Assembly: GCA_964503965.1 (NCBI GenBank)
Contig: CAZDCK010000003.1
Span: 62,001-126,000 of the forward strand
DNA: 64,000 nucleotides
DNA from: Eutrophocola sp964503965
Lineage (GTDB): Bacteria > Pseudomonadota > Gammaproteobacteria > Pseudomonadales > Pseudohongiellaceae
Direction: 5' to 3'
Positions 45,762-54,796 of the stretch are shown here, one piece after another. A program made the position numbers and the translations under genes. A model generated the notes under the pieces. That model ran no database searches. It was not told the origin of the DNA and saw nothing but the letters and a program-made list of their open reading frames with translations. The stretch's first letter is position 1. Every line of letters begins with the position of its first letter.

Positions 45762-46591
45762 ATCTCGAGAGTTCCTTTGAATACAGAAGTTGCCGGTCCG
45801 GTTTTCAATACCGGGGAGTTATCTCCTTGCCAGCTTATTTCCAGTTCGCCACAGGGCAGCTGAACTACTACAGAATGATCCAGCAGACCTCGCTGAATTC
45901 CAGCGACAACGGCTGCGCAGGCACCTGTTCCACAGGCCAGTGTTTCACCTGCACCGCGTTCATACACCCTGAGCCTGATTGTACCTGCATTCAGTATCTG
46001 CATGAAGCCGGCATTGACCCGGTTGGGAAAGTCCTGGTGATGCTCAATAAGAGGTCCCCATTCTGCTACGGGCGCCATGTCAATATCATCAACCAGAAGC
46101 ACCGCGTGAGGATTACCCATAGACAGTACTGAAATATCCAGTACCTGCCCGTCAGGCAGTGTCAGGGGGTATGAGTCCGCTGCGGCTTCTGCAATAAACG
46201 GAATATCGTCGGGATTGAAGACCGGAGGTCCCATGTCCACGGTAACGCTGCCGTCTTCATTGGCCTGACATTGCAAGGTCCCATTCACCAGTTCGAGGGT
46301 GATTCTGTTCTTGTTGCTCAGACCAAGCTGCCTAATAAAACTGACCATGCAGCGGGCACCATTGCCACAATTCTCCGCCTGGCTGCCATCAGGATTGAAA
46401 ACCAGGTAGGCAAAATCATGACCGGGCCTGGTCGCGGGGGCAACAACCAGAAGCTGGTCGAAACCAACCCCGGTGTGGCGATTACCGATAGCACGAATTT
46501 GTGCCTGGGAAAGGGTGAATGGTGAAGTCACCCCATTGATGACAACAAAGTCATTACCCAGGCCATGCATTTTGGTGAACTGAATCTGCAT
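45758..46591 (-). CDS. dapF: Diaminopimelate epimerase
   Basis: 277 residues from the ATG at 46591. The two catalytic cysteines lie in NCGNGARCMVSF and ACGTGACAAV, and the N-terminal FTKMHGLGNDFVV is characteristic. It converts LL- to meso-diaminopimelate for lysine and peptidoglycan synthesis. It begins 4 bp after the lysA stop. Confidence 0.96.
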   Translation of the reverse strand: MQIQFTKMHGLGNDFVVINGVTSPFTLSQAQIRAIGNRHTGVGFDQLLVVAPATRPGHDFAYLVFNPDGSQAENCGNGARCMVSFIRQLGLSNKNRITLELVNGTLQCQANEDGSVTVDMGPPVFNPDDIPFIAEAAADSYPLTLPDGQVLDISVLSMGNPHAVLLVDDIDMAPVAEWGPLIEHHQDFPNRVNAGFMQILNAGTIRLRVYERGAGETLACGTGACAAVVAGIQRGLLDHSVVVQLPCGELEISWQGDNSPVLKTGPATSVFKGTLEI

Positions 46592-46595
46592 AGGC

Positions 46596-47846
46596 TCAGG
46601 TTTCAGGGACAGACTCAAGTGCAATCTGGTCCTGGAATGTCTCTCTTCGTCGTGCAATGTGTATGTCGCTGCCATCTACAAGAATTTCGGCGGCGCGATT
46701 TCGGGTGTTGTAATTAGAGCTCATGGCAAAACAGTAGGCTCCTGCAGATTTTACGGCCAGCAGGTCACCTGGCTCGATAGCCAATTCCCGGCCTCGGGCG
46801 ATGAAATCGCCGGACTCGCAAATGGGTCCTACCAGGTCATAGGTCAGCAGTGGAGCATTATTACCCTGAACAACGGGCACCACATCCATCCAGGCCTGGT
46901 ACAAGGCGGGCCGAATCAGGTCATTCATGGCGGCATCCACAATGGCAAAACGGTGCTCACCATTGGTCTTCAGATTGTTAACGCGGGTCAGGAGCACACC
47001 GGCATTACCTGAAATTGAGCGTCCGGGCTCCAGAATCAGGGTGAGTTCCCGATTGCCCAGTTTTTCGCGTACCGCTGAAATCAATTCAACGGGTTGTGGT
47101 GGTGTTTCATCCCTGTAGGTAATACCGAGTCCGCCACCTATATCCAGGTGCCTGATACTGATGCCGGACTCAGCCAGTTCATCCACGAGCAGCAGGGTCC
47201 GGTCCAACGCATCCAGAAAAGGGGCAATTCCAGTAAGCTGGGAACCGATGTGGCAGTCCACCCCAAGAATCTCCACATAATCCATGGCTGATGCCTGGCG
47301 ATACAGACTTCGGGCATCATCCATGGATACACCAAACTTGTTTTCCCTCAATCCGGTTGAGATATAGGGGTGTGTTCCCGCATCCACGTCAGGATTGACT
47401 CGCAGGGAAACGGGAGCCCGAAGGCGACGTTCACCAGCAACGGCATTGAGTAGTTCCAGCTCCATGGGGGATTCGACATTGAAACAGTGGATACCGGCAT
47501 CAAGGGCTTCACGTATTTCCCCGGCTGTTTTCCCCACCCCGGAAAAAATAACTTTAGCCGGATCTCCACCTGCAGCTATGACCCTGGCCAGTTCACCGCC
47601 GGAGACGATGTCGAAGCCACTACCCAGTTTTGCCAGCACATTGAGCACAGCCAGGTTCGAATTGGCCTTCACGGCATAACACACCAGATGCGGGCAACCT
47701 TCCAGGGCAGACTCATAGGCCATGAACTGCTGCTCCAGGTGGGCGCGGGAGTACACATAGCAGGGTGTGCCAAATTCCTCGGCAATTCGGGTCAATGGTA
47801 CAGCTTCAGCATGCAGCTGATTATTGTCGTAATGAAATTGTTCCAT
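46596..47846 (-). CDS. lysA: Diaminopimelate decarboxylase
   Basis: 416 residues, PLP-dependent fold III. The PLP lysine lies in CYAVKANSN, the phosphate-binding LDIGGGLGI follows, and a C-terminal GPICESGD holds the active-site cysteine. It performs the last step of lysine synthesis. It lies in the lptM-lysA-dapF-DUF484 operon, 15 bp after lptM. Confidence 0.97.
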   Translation of the reverse strand: MEQFHYDNNQLHAEAVPLTRIAEEFGTPCYVYSRAHLEQQFMAYESALEGCPHLVCYAVKANSNLAVLNVLAKLGSGFDIVSGGELARVIAAGGDPAKVIFSGVGKTAGEIREALDAGIHCFNVESPMELELLNAVAGERRLRAPVSLRVNPDVDAGTHPYISTGLRENKFGVSMDDARSLYRQASAMDYVEILGVDCHIGSQLTGIAPFLDALDRTLLLVDELAESGISIRHLDIGGGLGITYRDETPPQPVELISAVREKLGNRELTLILEPGRSISGNAGVLLTRVNNLKTNGEHRFAIVDAAMNDLIRPALYQAWMDVVPVVQGNNAPLLTYDLVGPICESGDFIARGRELAIEPGDLLAVKSAGAYCFAMSSNYNTRNRAAEILVDGSDIHIARRRETFQDQIALESVPET

Positions 47847-47861
47847 GATATTGATCGGGCT

Positions 47862-47975
47862 TTATTGGCTGACTGCTGCAGCGGGTGGTGGTACCAGGGG
47901 GCCTTTTTGGCCACATCCAGCGAGAGCGAAGAGGCTGATCACCAGTAATGGCAGTAGTACTTTTTTAGTCACCAC
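47862..47975 (-). CDS. lptM: LptM/YifL small lipoprotein
   Basis: 37-residue lipoprotein with a GTG start. The signal KKVLLPLLVISLFALAGC is followed by the diagnostic GQKGPLVPPP. LptM assists maturation of the LptD/E lipopolysaccharide translocon. A second GTG directly follows the first, so translation could start 3 bp later. It is the first gene of the lysA operon, as in related gammaproteobacteria. Confidence 0.9.
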   Translation of the reverse strand: MVTKKVLLPLLVISLFALAGCGQKGPLVPPPAAAVSQ

Positions 47976-48014
47976 GAATTCCCGTTAACTGTTGCCGTGT
48001 AATTTGAGCCGGCG

Positions 48015-48044
48015 ATTATACTTGGTTTATAGGTCTCCAACCAA
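48015..48044 (-). promoter_or_regulatory. Sigma-70 promoter of the lptM-lysA-dapF operon
   Basis: TTGGTT (48044-48039), an 18-bp spacer and a perfect TATAAT (48020-48015) on the minus strand, with the -10 about 40 bp upstream of the lptM start. Confidence 0.6.
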
Positions 48045-48122
48045 TTTCGGGGGCAGGCTACCATTGCCTGTGCGGGGAAGGCAGCTATACTTGCACCATC
48101 CTTAATGTAACAGTAACAGACA

Positions 48123-48437
48123 ATGACTACACCGGATTTCAATTCACGATACGAACAGACACTGCTGGACATAGAAGATGCCATCGAAGACAGTGGTGAA
48201 GACCTCGATTATGAAACAGTTAACGATATCCTGACGATAACCTGTCCGGATGGGTCAGCCATCATAATAACCCGGCAGTCAGCCACGTCCCAGTTATGGC
48301 TGGCCGCAAAATCCGGCGGCTTTCATTTTGATATGGTAGAGGATGGCTGGATTTGTGACAGTGATGGGGAGTCACTTTCAGACAAGTTGTCGTGTATTTG
48401 CAGCGAGCAGGGTGGAGCCGGGATTACGTTTCCATGA
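48123..48437 (+). CDS. cyaY: CyaY (frataxin homologue)
   Basis: 104 residues. The acidic first helix (QTLLDIEDAIEDSGEDLDYE) and the sheet segment SQLWLAAKSGGFHFD are typical. It binds iron and modulates iron-sulfur cluster assembly by IscS. It is divergent from lptM-lysA, as usual, but its stop overlaps the next start (ATGA) of a sulfotransferase-like gene. Confidence 0.94.
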   Translation: MTTPDFNSRYEQTLLDIEDAIEDSGEDLDYETVNDILTITCPDGSAIIITRQSATSQLWLAAKSGGFHFDMVEDGWICDSDGESLSDKLSCICSEQGGAGITFP

Positions 48438-49255
48438 GGCATGTACTTGTCCACGCCCATATTTTCAAGAATGCGGGCACCACCTTTGATTTCAGCCTGT
48501 CCCGGTTTTTCGGGCATGATTTTGTCGATCACCGCGAAGACAGGGAATTTCTCTCTGGCAGGAATAATTACCTGCTGGACTACCTGGCAGCCAATACCGG
48601 CGTAAAGGCGCTCTCATCTCACTCATTGCATTTCAGGATTTCAGGTAATGATGACATTGCCGTTCATCCTGTCTACTTTCTACGCCATCCGATTGCCAGG
48701 GTCTGGTCTGTCTATGATTTTGAGCGTCGGCAAACCGGGGTCGACACCGAAGGGGCGCGCCGGGCCAAGGAGCTGGACCTGAATGCTTATGTTTCCTGGT
48801 ACCTTGAGGAAGGATCACCGGCTACTATCCGGAATATCCATGCGATATTTCTTTCCGGGCAGGGACCGTCACCGGACAACATGGAGGAAAAAGTCTCTCA
48901 GGCCAAACAATACATGAAAAGTCCGGATGTCAGCTTTGCAGTGGTTGAGCGGTTTGACGATTCCATGGTGCTACTGGAAAAACAGCTTAATGGTATGTTT
49001 CCCGGGATCAATCTTGCCTACCAGAAAAAAAATGTCACCCCGGGCCGAAGTCACATGACGCTGGATGAAAGTGTGTCAGCACTTATGGATAAACTGGACA
49101 GTGATGTTGCTGACAGGCTGCGCATCGCTAATGCAGGGGATATGGCGCTATATGCCATGGCCAATGACAGGCTCAATGCCGGGTTGGGTGAGATGGTTGA
49201 CCTGGAAAGCAAACAGGCAGCTTTCGCTGCCCGTTGCCAGTCGTTGCAGTACTGA
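48434..49255 (+). CDS. Sulfotransferase family protein
   Basis: 273 residues. The 5'-phosphosulfate loop fits HAHIFKNAGTTFDFS near the N-terminus and the 3'-phosphate site fits YFLRHPIARVWSVY near residue 85. Such enzymes transfer sulfate from PAPS to carbohydrates or other acceptors. The ATG at 48434 overlaps the cyaY stop by 4 bp. No PAPS synthesis genes are nearby. Acceptor unknown. Confidence 0.75.
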   Translation: MRHVLVHAHIFKNAGTTFDFSLSRFFGHDFVDHREDREFLSGRNNYLLDYLAANTGVKALSSHSLHFRISGNDDIAVHPVYFLRHPIARVWSVYDFERRQTGVDTEGARRAKELDLNAYVSWYLEEGSPATIRNIHAIFLSGQGPSPDNMEEKVSQAKQYMKSPDVSFAVVERFDDSMVLLEKQLNGMFPGINLAYQKKNVTPGRSHMTLDESVSALMDKLDSDVADRLRIANAGDMALYAMANDRLNAGLGEMVDLESKQAAFAARCQSLQY

Positions 49256-49298
49256 AAAACAGTCCACTGCAACCTTATCCGGATCAATCGATCAGTAG

Positions 49299-50135
49299 TT
49301 ACTGTGTGACGTTCTGATCGGCAGTCTGTCCGACATTGTGCATGTAGACATCCTGCTGGGGATAGGGAATGCTGATGCCGCCAGCTTCCAGGCTTGTCTT
49401 GATTTTTTCAGTCAATGCCCAGCGTGTTGGCCAGTAATCACCGGAATTCACCCACGGACGTACCACGAAATTAACGCTGCTGTCTGCAAGCTCTGACACG
49501 GCAACCACAGGTTCCGGGTCTTTCAGTACCCGTTCTTCATTGTTGATCACATCCAGGATGATATCCCTGGCTGTCCCGATATTGTCGTCATAACTGATAC
49601 CAATGACCAGGTCGATGCGGCGGGTAGGCAGGGCACTCGTATTCACGATAGTGCTACCAAAGACAGCGGAATTGGGGATGATGATGCGCTGGTTGTCACC
49701 TGTATGCAGCAGGATGCAGAACATGCCAATTTCATCCACGACGCCGCTTTGGCCGCCGGCAGTGATGAAATCGCCAATCTTGAAAGGACGGAAAATGATA
49801 ATCATCACGCCAGAGGCGAAATTGGATAGTGAGTCTTTAAGGGCAAGACCAACAGCAAGGCCGGCAGCACTGAGAATAGCAAGCAGGGAAATGACGTTTA
49901 CGCCCAGCTGGTCTATGGCAGCCAGAACTACGGCTGACAGCAGCACGGCATAGATTATGCCACCTAGAAAATTTACCAGCATCTGGTCAAGTTTGGATTT
50001 CTCCATGATGCGCCTGGCAAAGTTGGTGACTGCCCTGGCAATCCACTTACCAATGACAAAAATGGCCAGAGCAATGATGATTTTCATCGCCCAGGGAATT
50101 ACATAGGTATTAATCATTTCTGGATCCAGTTCCAT
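49299..50135 (-). CDS. mscS: Small-conductance mechanosensitive channel
   Basis: 278 residues, close to E. coli MscS. Three membrane helices lie in the first 130 residues, with a pore helix rich in Gly/Ala (LSAAGLAVGLALKDSLSNFA), followed by the MscS beta domain FRPFKIGDFI and a C-terminal alpha/beta domain. It releases solutes on hypo-osmotic shock at the inner membrane. Confidence 0.92.
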   Translation of the reverse strand: MELDPEMINTYVIPWAMKIIIALAIFVIGKWIARAVTNFARRIMEKSKLDQMLVNFLGGIIYAVLLSAVVLAAIDQLGVNVISLLAILSAAGLAVGLALKDSLSNFASGVMIIIFRPFKIGDFITAGGQSGVVDEIGMFCILLHTGDNQRIIIPNSAVFGSTIVNTSALPTRRIDLVIGISYDDNIGTARDIILDVINNEERVLKDPEPVVAVSELADSSVNFVVRPWVNSGDYWPTRWALTEKIKTSLEAGGISIPYPQQDVYMHNVGQTADQNVTQ

Positions 50136-50167
50136 CCCGGTGTCTTCTTTTTAGTTTGTTGGTGTGG

Positions 50168-51559
50168 TTATGACAGTGATTTTCTTGCTTCTTCTATGGC
50201 CCTGCTAACCTGTTCAGGAGCAGTGCCACCAATATGGTTCCTGGCATTCATGGAGCCTTCCAGTGTGAGCACTTTATAGACGTCCTCATCAATATCCAGG
50301 GAAAAACTCCTCATTTCATCCAGTGTCATTTCGCTAAGGTCGCGGCTTTCGGAAATGCCAAAAGCCACGGCCTTCCCAACGACTTCATGGGCATCCCTGA
50401 AAGGCATGCCCTTGTTGACCAGGTAGTCGGCCAGATCTGTAGCTGTCGAGAAGCCCTGAAGCGCTGCATTTCGCATACTTTCTTTTTTCGGGACGATAGC
50501 CGGAATCATGTCAGCAAAGGCTTTAAGGCAGTCAAGCAGCGTGTCCAGCGTGTCAAACAAGGGCTCCTTGTCTTCCTGGTTATCCTTGTTGTAAGCCAGT
50601 GGCTGGGATTTCATTAGTGTTAACAGGGATACCAGGTGTCCGTTGACGCGGCCGGTTTTCCCCCGCACAAGTTCCGGGACATCTGGATTCTTCTTCTGCG
50701 GCATAATGGAAGAACCGGTACAGAACCGGTCTGGCAGGTCAATAAAATCAAACTGTGCCGACGTCCAGATAACCAGCTCTTCGGAGATCCTGGATAAATG
50801 GGTCATGACGAGACTGGCAGCAGCGCAGAACTCTATAGCGAAGTCCCTGTCGCTGACACCATCCAGTGAATTTGCTGTAGGTTTATCAAAACCCAGCAGT
50901 TGGGCCGTCATGACCCTGTCAATTGGAAACGATGTTCCTGCCAGTGCGGCAGAACCCAGGGGGGAAACATTTATTCTCTTCCTGCAATCTTGCATGCGCG
51001 CGTGATCACGTTCAAGCATTTCAAACCAGGCCATCAGATGATGTGCAAAACTCACAGGTTGTGCAGTTTGTAAATGGGTAAAACCGGGCATTATAGTATC
51101 AGTGTGCCGCTCTGCCAGACTGATGATGCCTCTCTGGACTTCACGGATAGACGCGCATATGGCATCCACCCCGTCCCTCATGAAAAGCCGGATATCTGTT
51201 GCAACCTGGTCATTCCTTGAGCGGCCTGTGTGGAGTTTTTTTCCTACAGAGCCAATTCGCTCGGTCAAAGCCGCTTCAATATTCATGTGAACGTCTTCAA
51301 GACTGACAGACCAGTTGAAGTTTCCGGCTTCGATATCAGCACGAATGGCTTCAAGACCACTGACGATCTCGTCGCATTCTGTATGCGTTAGGATGCCGCA
51401 TTTTGCCAACATGGTTGCGTGGGCTACAGACCCGGCAATATCAGCACGGTACAGCCGCTGGTCAAAAGCCACAGAAGCGGTAAAGCGCTCCACGAATGCA
51501 TCAGTGGGTTCGGAAAAACGACCGCCCCAGGGTTTGTCTGTTTTTGTATCCTGGCTCAT
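50168..51559 (-). CDS. argH: Argininosuccinate lyase
   Basis: 463 residues. The signature GSSIMPQKKNPD carries the catalytic serine loop. It cleaves argininosuccinate to arginine and fumarate. It is divergent from hemC, as in Pseudomonas, and has an extended -10 promoter directly upstream. Together with argA and argE it gives three arginine genes at separate places in the window. Confidence 0.97.
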   Translation of the reverse strand: MSQDTKTDKPWGGRFSEPTDAFVERFTASVAFDQRLYRADIAGSVAHATMLAKCGILTHTECDEIVSGLEAIRADIEAGNFNWSVSLEDVHMNIEAALTERIGSVGKKLHTGRSRNDQVATDIRLFMRDGVDAICASIREVQRGIISLAERHTDTIMPGFTHLQTAQPVSFAHHLMAWFEMLERDHARMQDCRKRINVSPLGSAALAGTSFPIDRVMTAQLLGFDKPTANSLDGVSDRDFAIEFCAAASLVMTHLSRISEELVIWTSAQFDFIDLPDRFCTGSSIMPQKKNPDVPELVRGKTGRVNGHLVSLLTLMKSQPLAYNKDNQEDKEPLFDTLDTLLDCLKAFADMIPAIVPKKESMRNAALQGFSTATDLADYLVNKGMPFRDAHEVVGKAVAFGISESRDLSEMTLDEMRSFSLDIDEDVYKVLTLEGSMNARNHIGGTAPEQVSRAIEEARKSLS

Positions 51560-51598
51560 GTTAGCTCTTGGGTAGGAATCTGGTGTGATAAAAACGCA

Positions 51599-51607
51599 AT
51601 TATAGCA
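51599..51607 (-). promoter_or_regulatory. Extended -10 promoter of argH
   Basis: TGCTATAAT on the minus strand, 40 bp before the argH start codon. It is identical to the gshB extended -10. No ARG box was recognised next to it. Confidence 0.55.
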
Positions 51608-51632
51608 ACCGAGCCTGCCTATGGGGTAGCGT

Positions 51633-51720
51633 CACCGGGCATTAAGCGTAAAATAGAAACAACATTGTCAGTGAGTTGATAATGACAGCATTCATCGGGA
51701 GATTATCGGTATGCCCGGTG
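51633..51720. repeat. Widely spaced inverted repeat between argH and hemC
   Basis: CACCGGGCAT (51633-51642) and ATGCCCGGTG (51711-51720) are perfect 10-bp inverted repeats separated by 68 bp. The enclosed segment contains a smaller TGTCA/TGACA pair. It could fold the hemC leader into a long hairpin or be two operator half-sites. Confidence 0.5.
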
Positions 51721-51762
51721 TCTTGAGCAGCTTCAGTAATTATTAAATCCAGAGCAGGCACT

Positions 51763-52698
51763 ATGAGCAAGAATCACCTTCGAATAGCAACCCGGGAGAG
51801 CCCGCTGGCCATGTGGCAGGCTGAGTATGTCAGGGATGCCTTGCTTGCGCATCATCCTGAACTGCAGGTGGAGCTTCTTCCCATGACCACGCGCGGAGAC
51901 CAGATTCTGGATGCGCCATTGGCAAAAATCGGTGGTAAAGGCCTGTTCATGAAAGAACTGGAAGTCGCGATACTGGAAGGCAGGGCAGATATTGCTGTTC
52001 ATTCCATGAAGGATGTGCCCATGGAGTTTCCTGAAGGACTGGGTCTTGCAGTGATATGTGAACGGGAAGATTACCGGGATGCTTTTGTATCCAATGTCTA
52101 CAAAAATCTTGATGACCTTCCGGAAGGGGCAGTTGTCGGAAGTTCCAGCCTGCGTCGGCAATGCCAGATCAGGGCATGGCGTCCTGATCTTCGCATCGCC
52201 AATCTACGTGGCAACGTCAATACCCGGCTGCGAAAACTGGATGAAGGGGAATATGATGCGATCATCCTTGCAGCGGCAGGATTGATCCGCCTGGAAATGG
52301 AGGACAGGATTTCTTCATATATCACAACTGAAACCAGTTTGCCCGCTGGTGGTCAGGGAGCTGTCGGGATCGAATGCAGGATTGCAGACGACGCGACCCT
52401 GGCATTGCTCGAACCTCTTGGGCATCGCCAGAGCACCGTATGTGTCACAGCCGAAAGGGCGATGAATACCAGGCTCAATGGCGGTTGCCAGGTCCCTATC
52501 GCCTGTCTTGCCCAGCTGGCAGGAAATGGTGATAACGAAATACTCACCATCAGGGGGCTGGTCGGAGAAACAGATGGCACCCGTATTCTGCTCTGTGAAA
52601 AAAGTGGGCCAGCGTCTGAGGCGGCCAAACTGGGTGTATCTGTTGCAGAGGATCTGCTCAAACAGGGAGCTGGTGAGATACTGGCGAATATCGACTGA
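51763..52698 (+). CDS. hemC: Porphobilinogen deaminase
   Basis: 311 residues. N-terminal RIATRESPLAMWQAE, catalytic-site segments HSMKDVPM and GSSSLRRQ, and the dipyrromethane cofactor cysteine in LNGGCQVPIA near residue 240. It polymerises four porphobilinogens to hydroxymethylbilane. First gene of hemC-hemD-hemX-hemY. Confidence 0.97.
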   Translation: MSKNHLRIATRESPLAMWQAEYVRDALLAHHPELQVELLPMTTRGDQILDAPLAKIGGKGLFMKELEVAILEGRADIAVHSMKDVPMEFPEGLGLAVICEREDYRDAFVSNVYKNLDDLPEGAVVGSSSLRRQCQIRAWRPDLRIANLRGNVNTRLRKLDEGEYDAIILAAAGLIRLEMEDRISSYITTETSLPAGGQGAVGIECRIADDATLALLEPLGHRQSTVCVTAERAMNTRLNGGCQVPIACLAQLAGNGDNEILTIRGLVGETDGTRILLCEKSGPASEAAKLGVSVAEDLLKQGAGEILANID

Positions 52699-52731
52699 AT
52701 AACTTAATCTATTCTGGAATAGGCATTTTAC

Positions 52732-53508
52732 ATGCTTGACGACAAGGTTATCTGGATTACCCGCCCGCTGGGACAGGCGGAAGCCCTGATTATCTCGCTG
52801 GAAAATCGTGGAGCATTAGTTGAGCATCTGCCCATGCTGGCGATAGAACCTTTGCCAGTCGATGCGACAATAAGGAACACCGTCCTTAACCTGGATAACT
52901 ACCAGCTACTTTTTTTTATCAGTACGAATGCCGCGACCATCGGTATGGATGTCATTCATGACTACTGGCCCCAATTTCCTGTTCAGTTGAAAATTTATGC
53001 GGTGGGACCGACAACAGCTGCAGTGCTTGAGTCGTTTGATCTGCCTGTAGAGTTTCCGCGCAGCCGTATGAGCAGTGAGGTGTTGTTGGAGCTGGAATCC
53101 CTGCAGGATATACAGGACATGAAAGCCCTTGTCGTCAGGGGGGTAGGAGGACGTGAACTGCTTGCCACAGCCCTCAATGAACGCGGAGCATCCGTGGACT
53201 ATCTGGAATTGTATCGTCGAACCTGTCCTCCTTACCCGGCAGGTACTTTGGCGGCGAGATACAAAGCCGCCCCGCCAGATGGAGTTGTGATTACGAGTGC
53301 CGAAGCGCTGGAGAATTTCCGTGTCCTGCTTGTTTGTAATGATATGCAACCGGAACAGCTGCCCCTGTTTGTTTCTTCTGAACGTATTGCACAGATTGCT
53401 CAAGCCTCCGGCTTTAAAAAAACGGTCACCATGCGGGGTGCCGACGATAAAGCTATAATTGACAGCCTCGGTGAAAATTTGCAATCGCCGAAAGAAACAG
53501 TGAGCTGA
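52732..53508 (+). CDS. hemD: Uroporphyrinogen-III synthase
   Basis: 258 residues with the two-domain HemD fold: N-terminal VIWITRPLGQAEALI, central FFISTNAATIG and VRGVGGRELLATAL, and C-terminal GVVITSAEALENF. It closes hydroxymethylbilane with D-ring inversion. Its TGA overlaps the start of hemX (TGATG). Confidence 0.92.
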   Translation: MLDDKVIWITRPLGQAEALIISLENRGALVEHLPMLAIEPLPVDATIRNTVLNLDNYQLLFFISTNAATIGMDVIHDYWPQFPVQLKIYAVGPTTAAVLESFDLPVEFPRSRMSSEVLLELESLQDIQDMKALVVRGVGGRELLATALNERGASVDYLELYRRTCPPYPAGTLAARYKAAPPDGVVITSAEALENFRVLLVCNDMQPEQLPLFVSSERIAQIAQASGFKKTVTMRGADDKAIIDSLGENLQSPKETVS

Positions 53509-54796
53509 TGACTGATAACAAAGAAGACAATAAAGACAGCAAGAAAGACAGCAAGNNNNNNNNNNNNNNNNNNNNNNNNNNNNNNNNNNNNNNNNNNNNN
53601 NNNNNNNNNNNNNNNNNNNNNNNNNNNNNNNNNNNNNNNNNNNNNNNNNNNNNNNAAGTACTCCTTCCCATGGGCAGCATAATCCGGTACAGGAAAAGCC
53701 TGCACCGGTCCAGAAGGAAAAGGCTGTCAACGCACCTGCTACTGTCCGATCAGGGCTTCCAGTTCTGGTGAAACTCGCTTACCAGCTGTTGTTGATTGTC
53801 GGAATCGCGATTTCCGGCTTCTACGTGTATGAACAGGACAAGGCGATTAATGTCCTTTTTCAGCAGCAGAATGATTTTAATAGTGAGAGGAGCAGGGTTA
53901 TTGAAAATACAACTTTGCTTCAGGAAAGTATTAATGCCCTGCAAAATGCCATGGCTGCTCTGGAGCAGGAGTCTGCTGCCCAGGCAGAGCAACAATCCGC
54001 TGAAATTGTCCGATTGCAGAATGAACTGGTCAGTACCCGTCTGAGAATCTCCAGCAACAATCCCGGAGCCAGCAAGGAATGGTTGCTGGCTGAAGCAGCA
54101 TCGCTTCTCAGGCTGGCACAGCAACAGATGATAGTAGGGCGAAATATGAGAACCGCGCAGGCACTGTTTATTGCTGCAGATGATGTGCTGGAACAGATTG
54201 ATGATCCGGCAATCTTTGCAGTAAGGGAAGTCCTTGTCGGAGAATTGGCATCCATTCGGGCCGTAGAAGAAGTGGACATACGCAGTATTTATCTGGAACT
54301 TGGTGGTATAGCTGGACAGCTGTCCGGATTGCAGGTGAGTAATGACCTGGCAAGACAGGTGAATGAAGGGGAAAGACTGGTGCTGTCCGACACCAGTGAT
54401 TCAGCCGAAGACGGGATAATGGGAACATTGATCTCCCGGTTTACCCAGACACTGGATAATTACCTCGTGGTCAGGCGCAGGGATGAACCCCTTGATGCAC
54501 TGATGACACCAGGACAGGAAGCTGCCCTGATGCAATCCATTCGTCTTCAACTTGAACAGGGACGCACTGCACTTCTCAGGCAGGAGCAGGAAATATATAC
54601 GTCCAGCCTTTCCCGTGCACGTGCAGCGATTGATGATTACCTGGCAGGCAATGCCAGCCTGAAAACTCGGATAATCGATGATCTTGACCGTCTTTCTGCA
54701 AGACGAATCGTAACTGAGCCACCACCGCTTTCCAGAACTCGTACTGCCCTTGAGCAGATACTTGATGTGCGTGAGGCAGGGACTGATACACAATGA
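53508..54796 (+). CDS. hemX: HemX-like protein, interrupted by an assembly gap
   Basis: It starts at the ATG at 53508 with a Lys/Asp/Ser-rich tail (DNKEDNKDSKKDSK), enters the N gap, and resumes in a different frame at 53657 with STPSHGQHNPVQEKP. A membrane helix (LLLIVGIAISGFYVY), a long coiled coil rich in Gln and the conserved HemX periplasmic domain follow. For the frame to hold, the true missing length must leave remainder 2 when divided by 3, so 100 is a placeholder. HemX is an inner-membrane protein of the hem operon without proven catalysis. The stop overlaps the hemY start by 4 bp. Confidence 0.85.
53556..53655. other. Assembly gap (100 N) inside the hemX low-complexity tail
   Basis: Exactly 100 Ns after a GACAGCAAG repeat. 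Unlike the other gap, the flanks share only 3 bases, so here some sequence is probably really missing. The break likely reflects a Lys/Asp/Ser-coding repeat. Confidence 0.9.
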
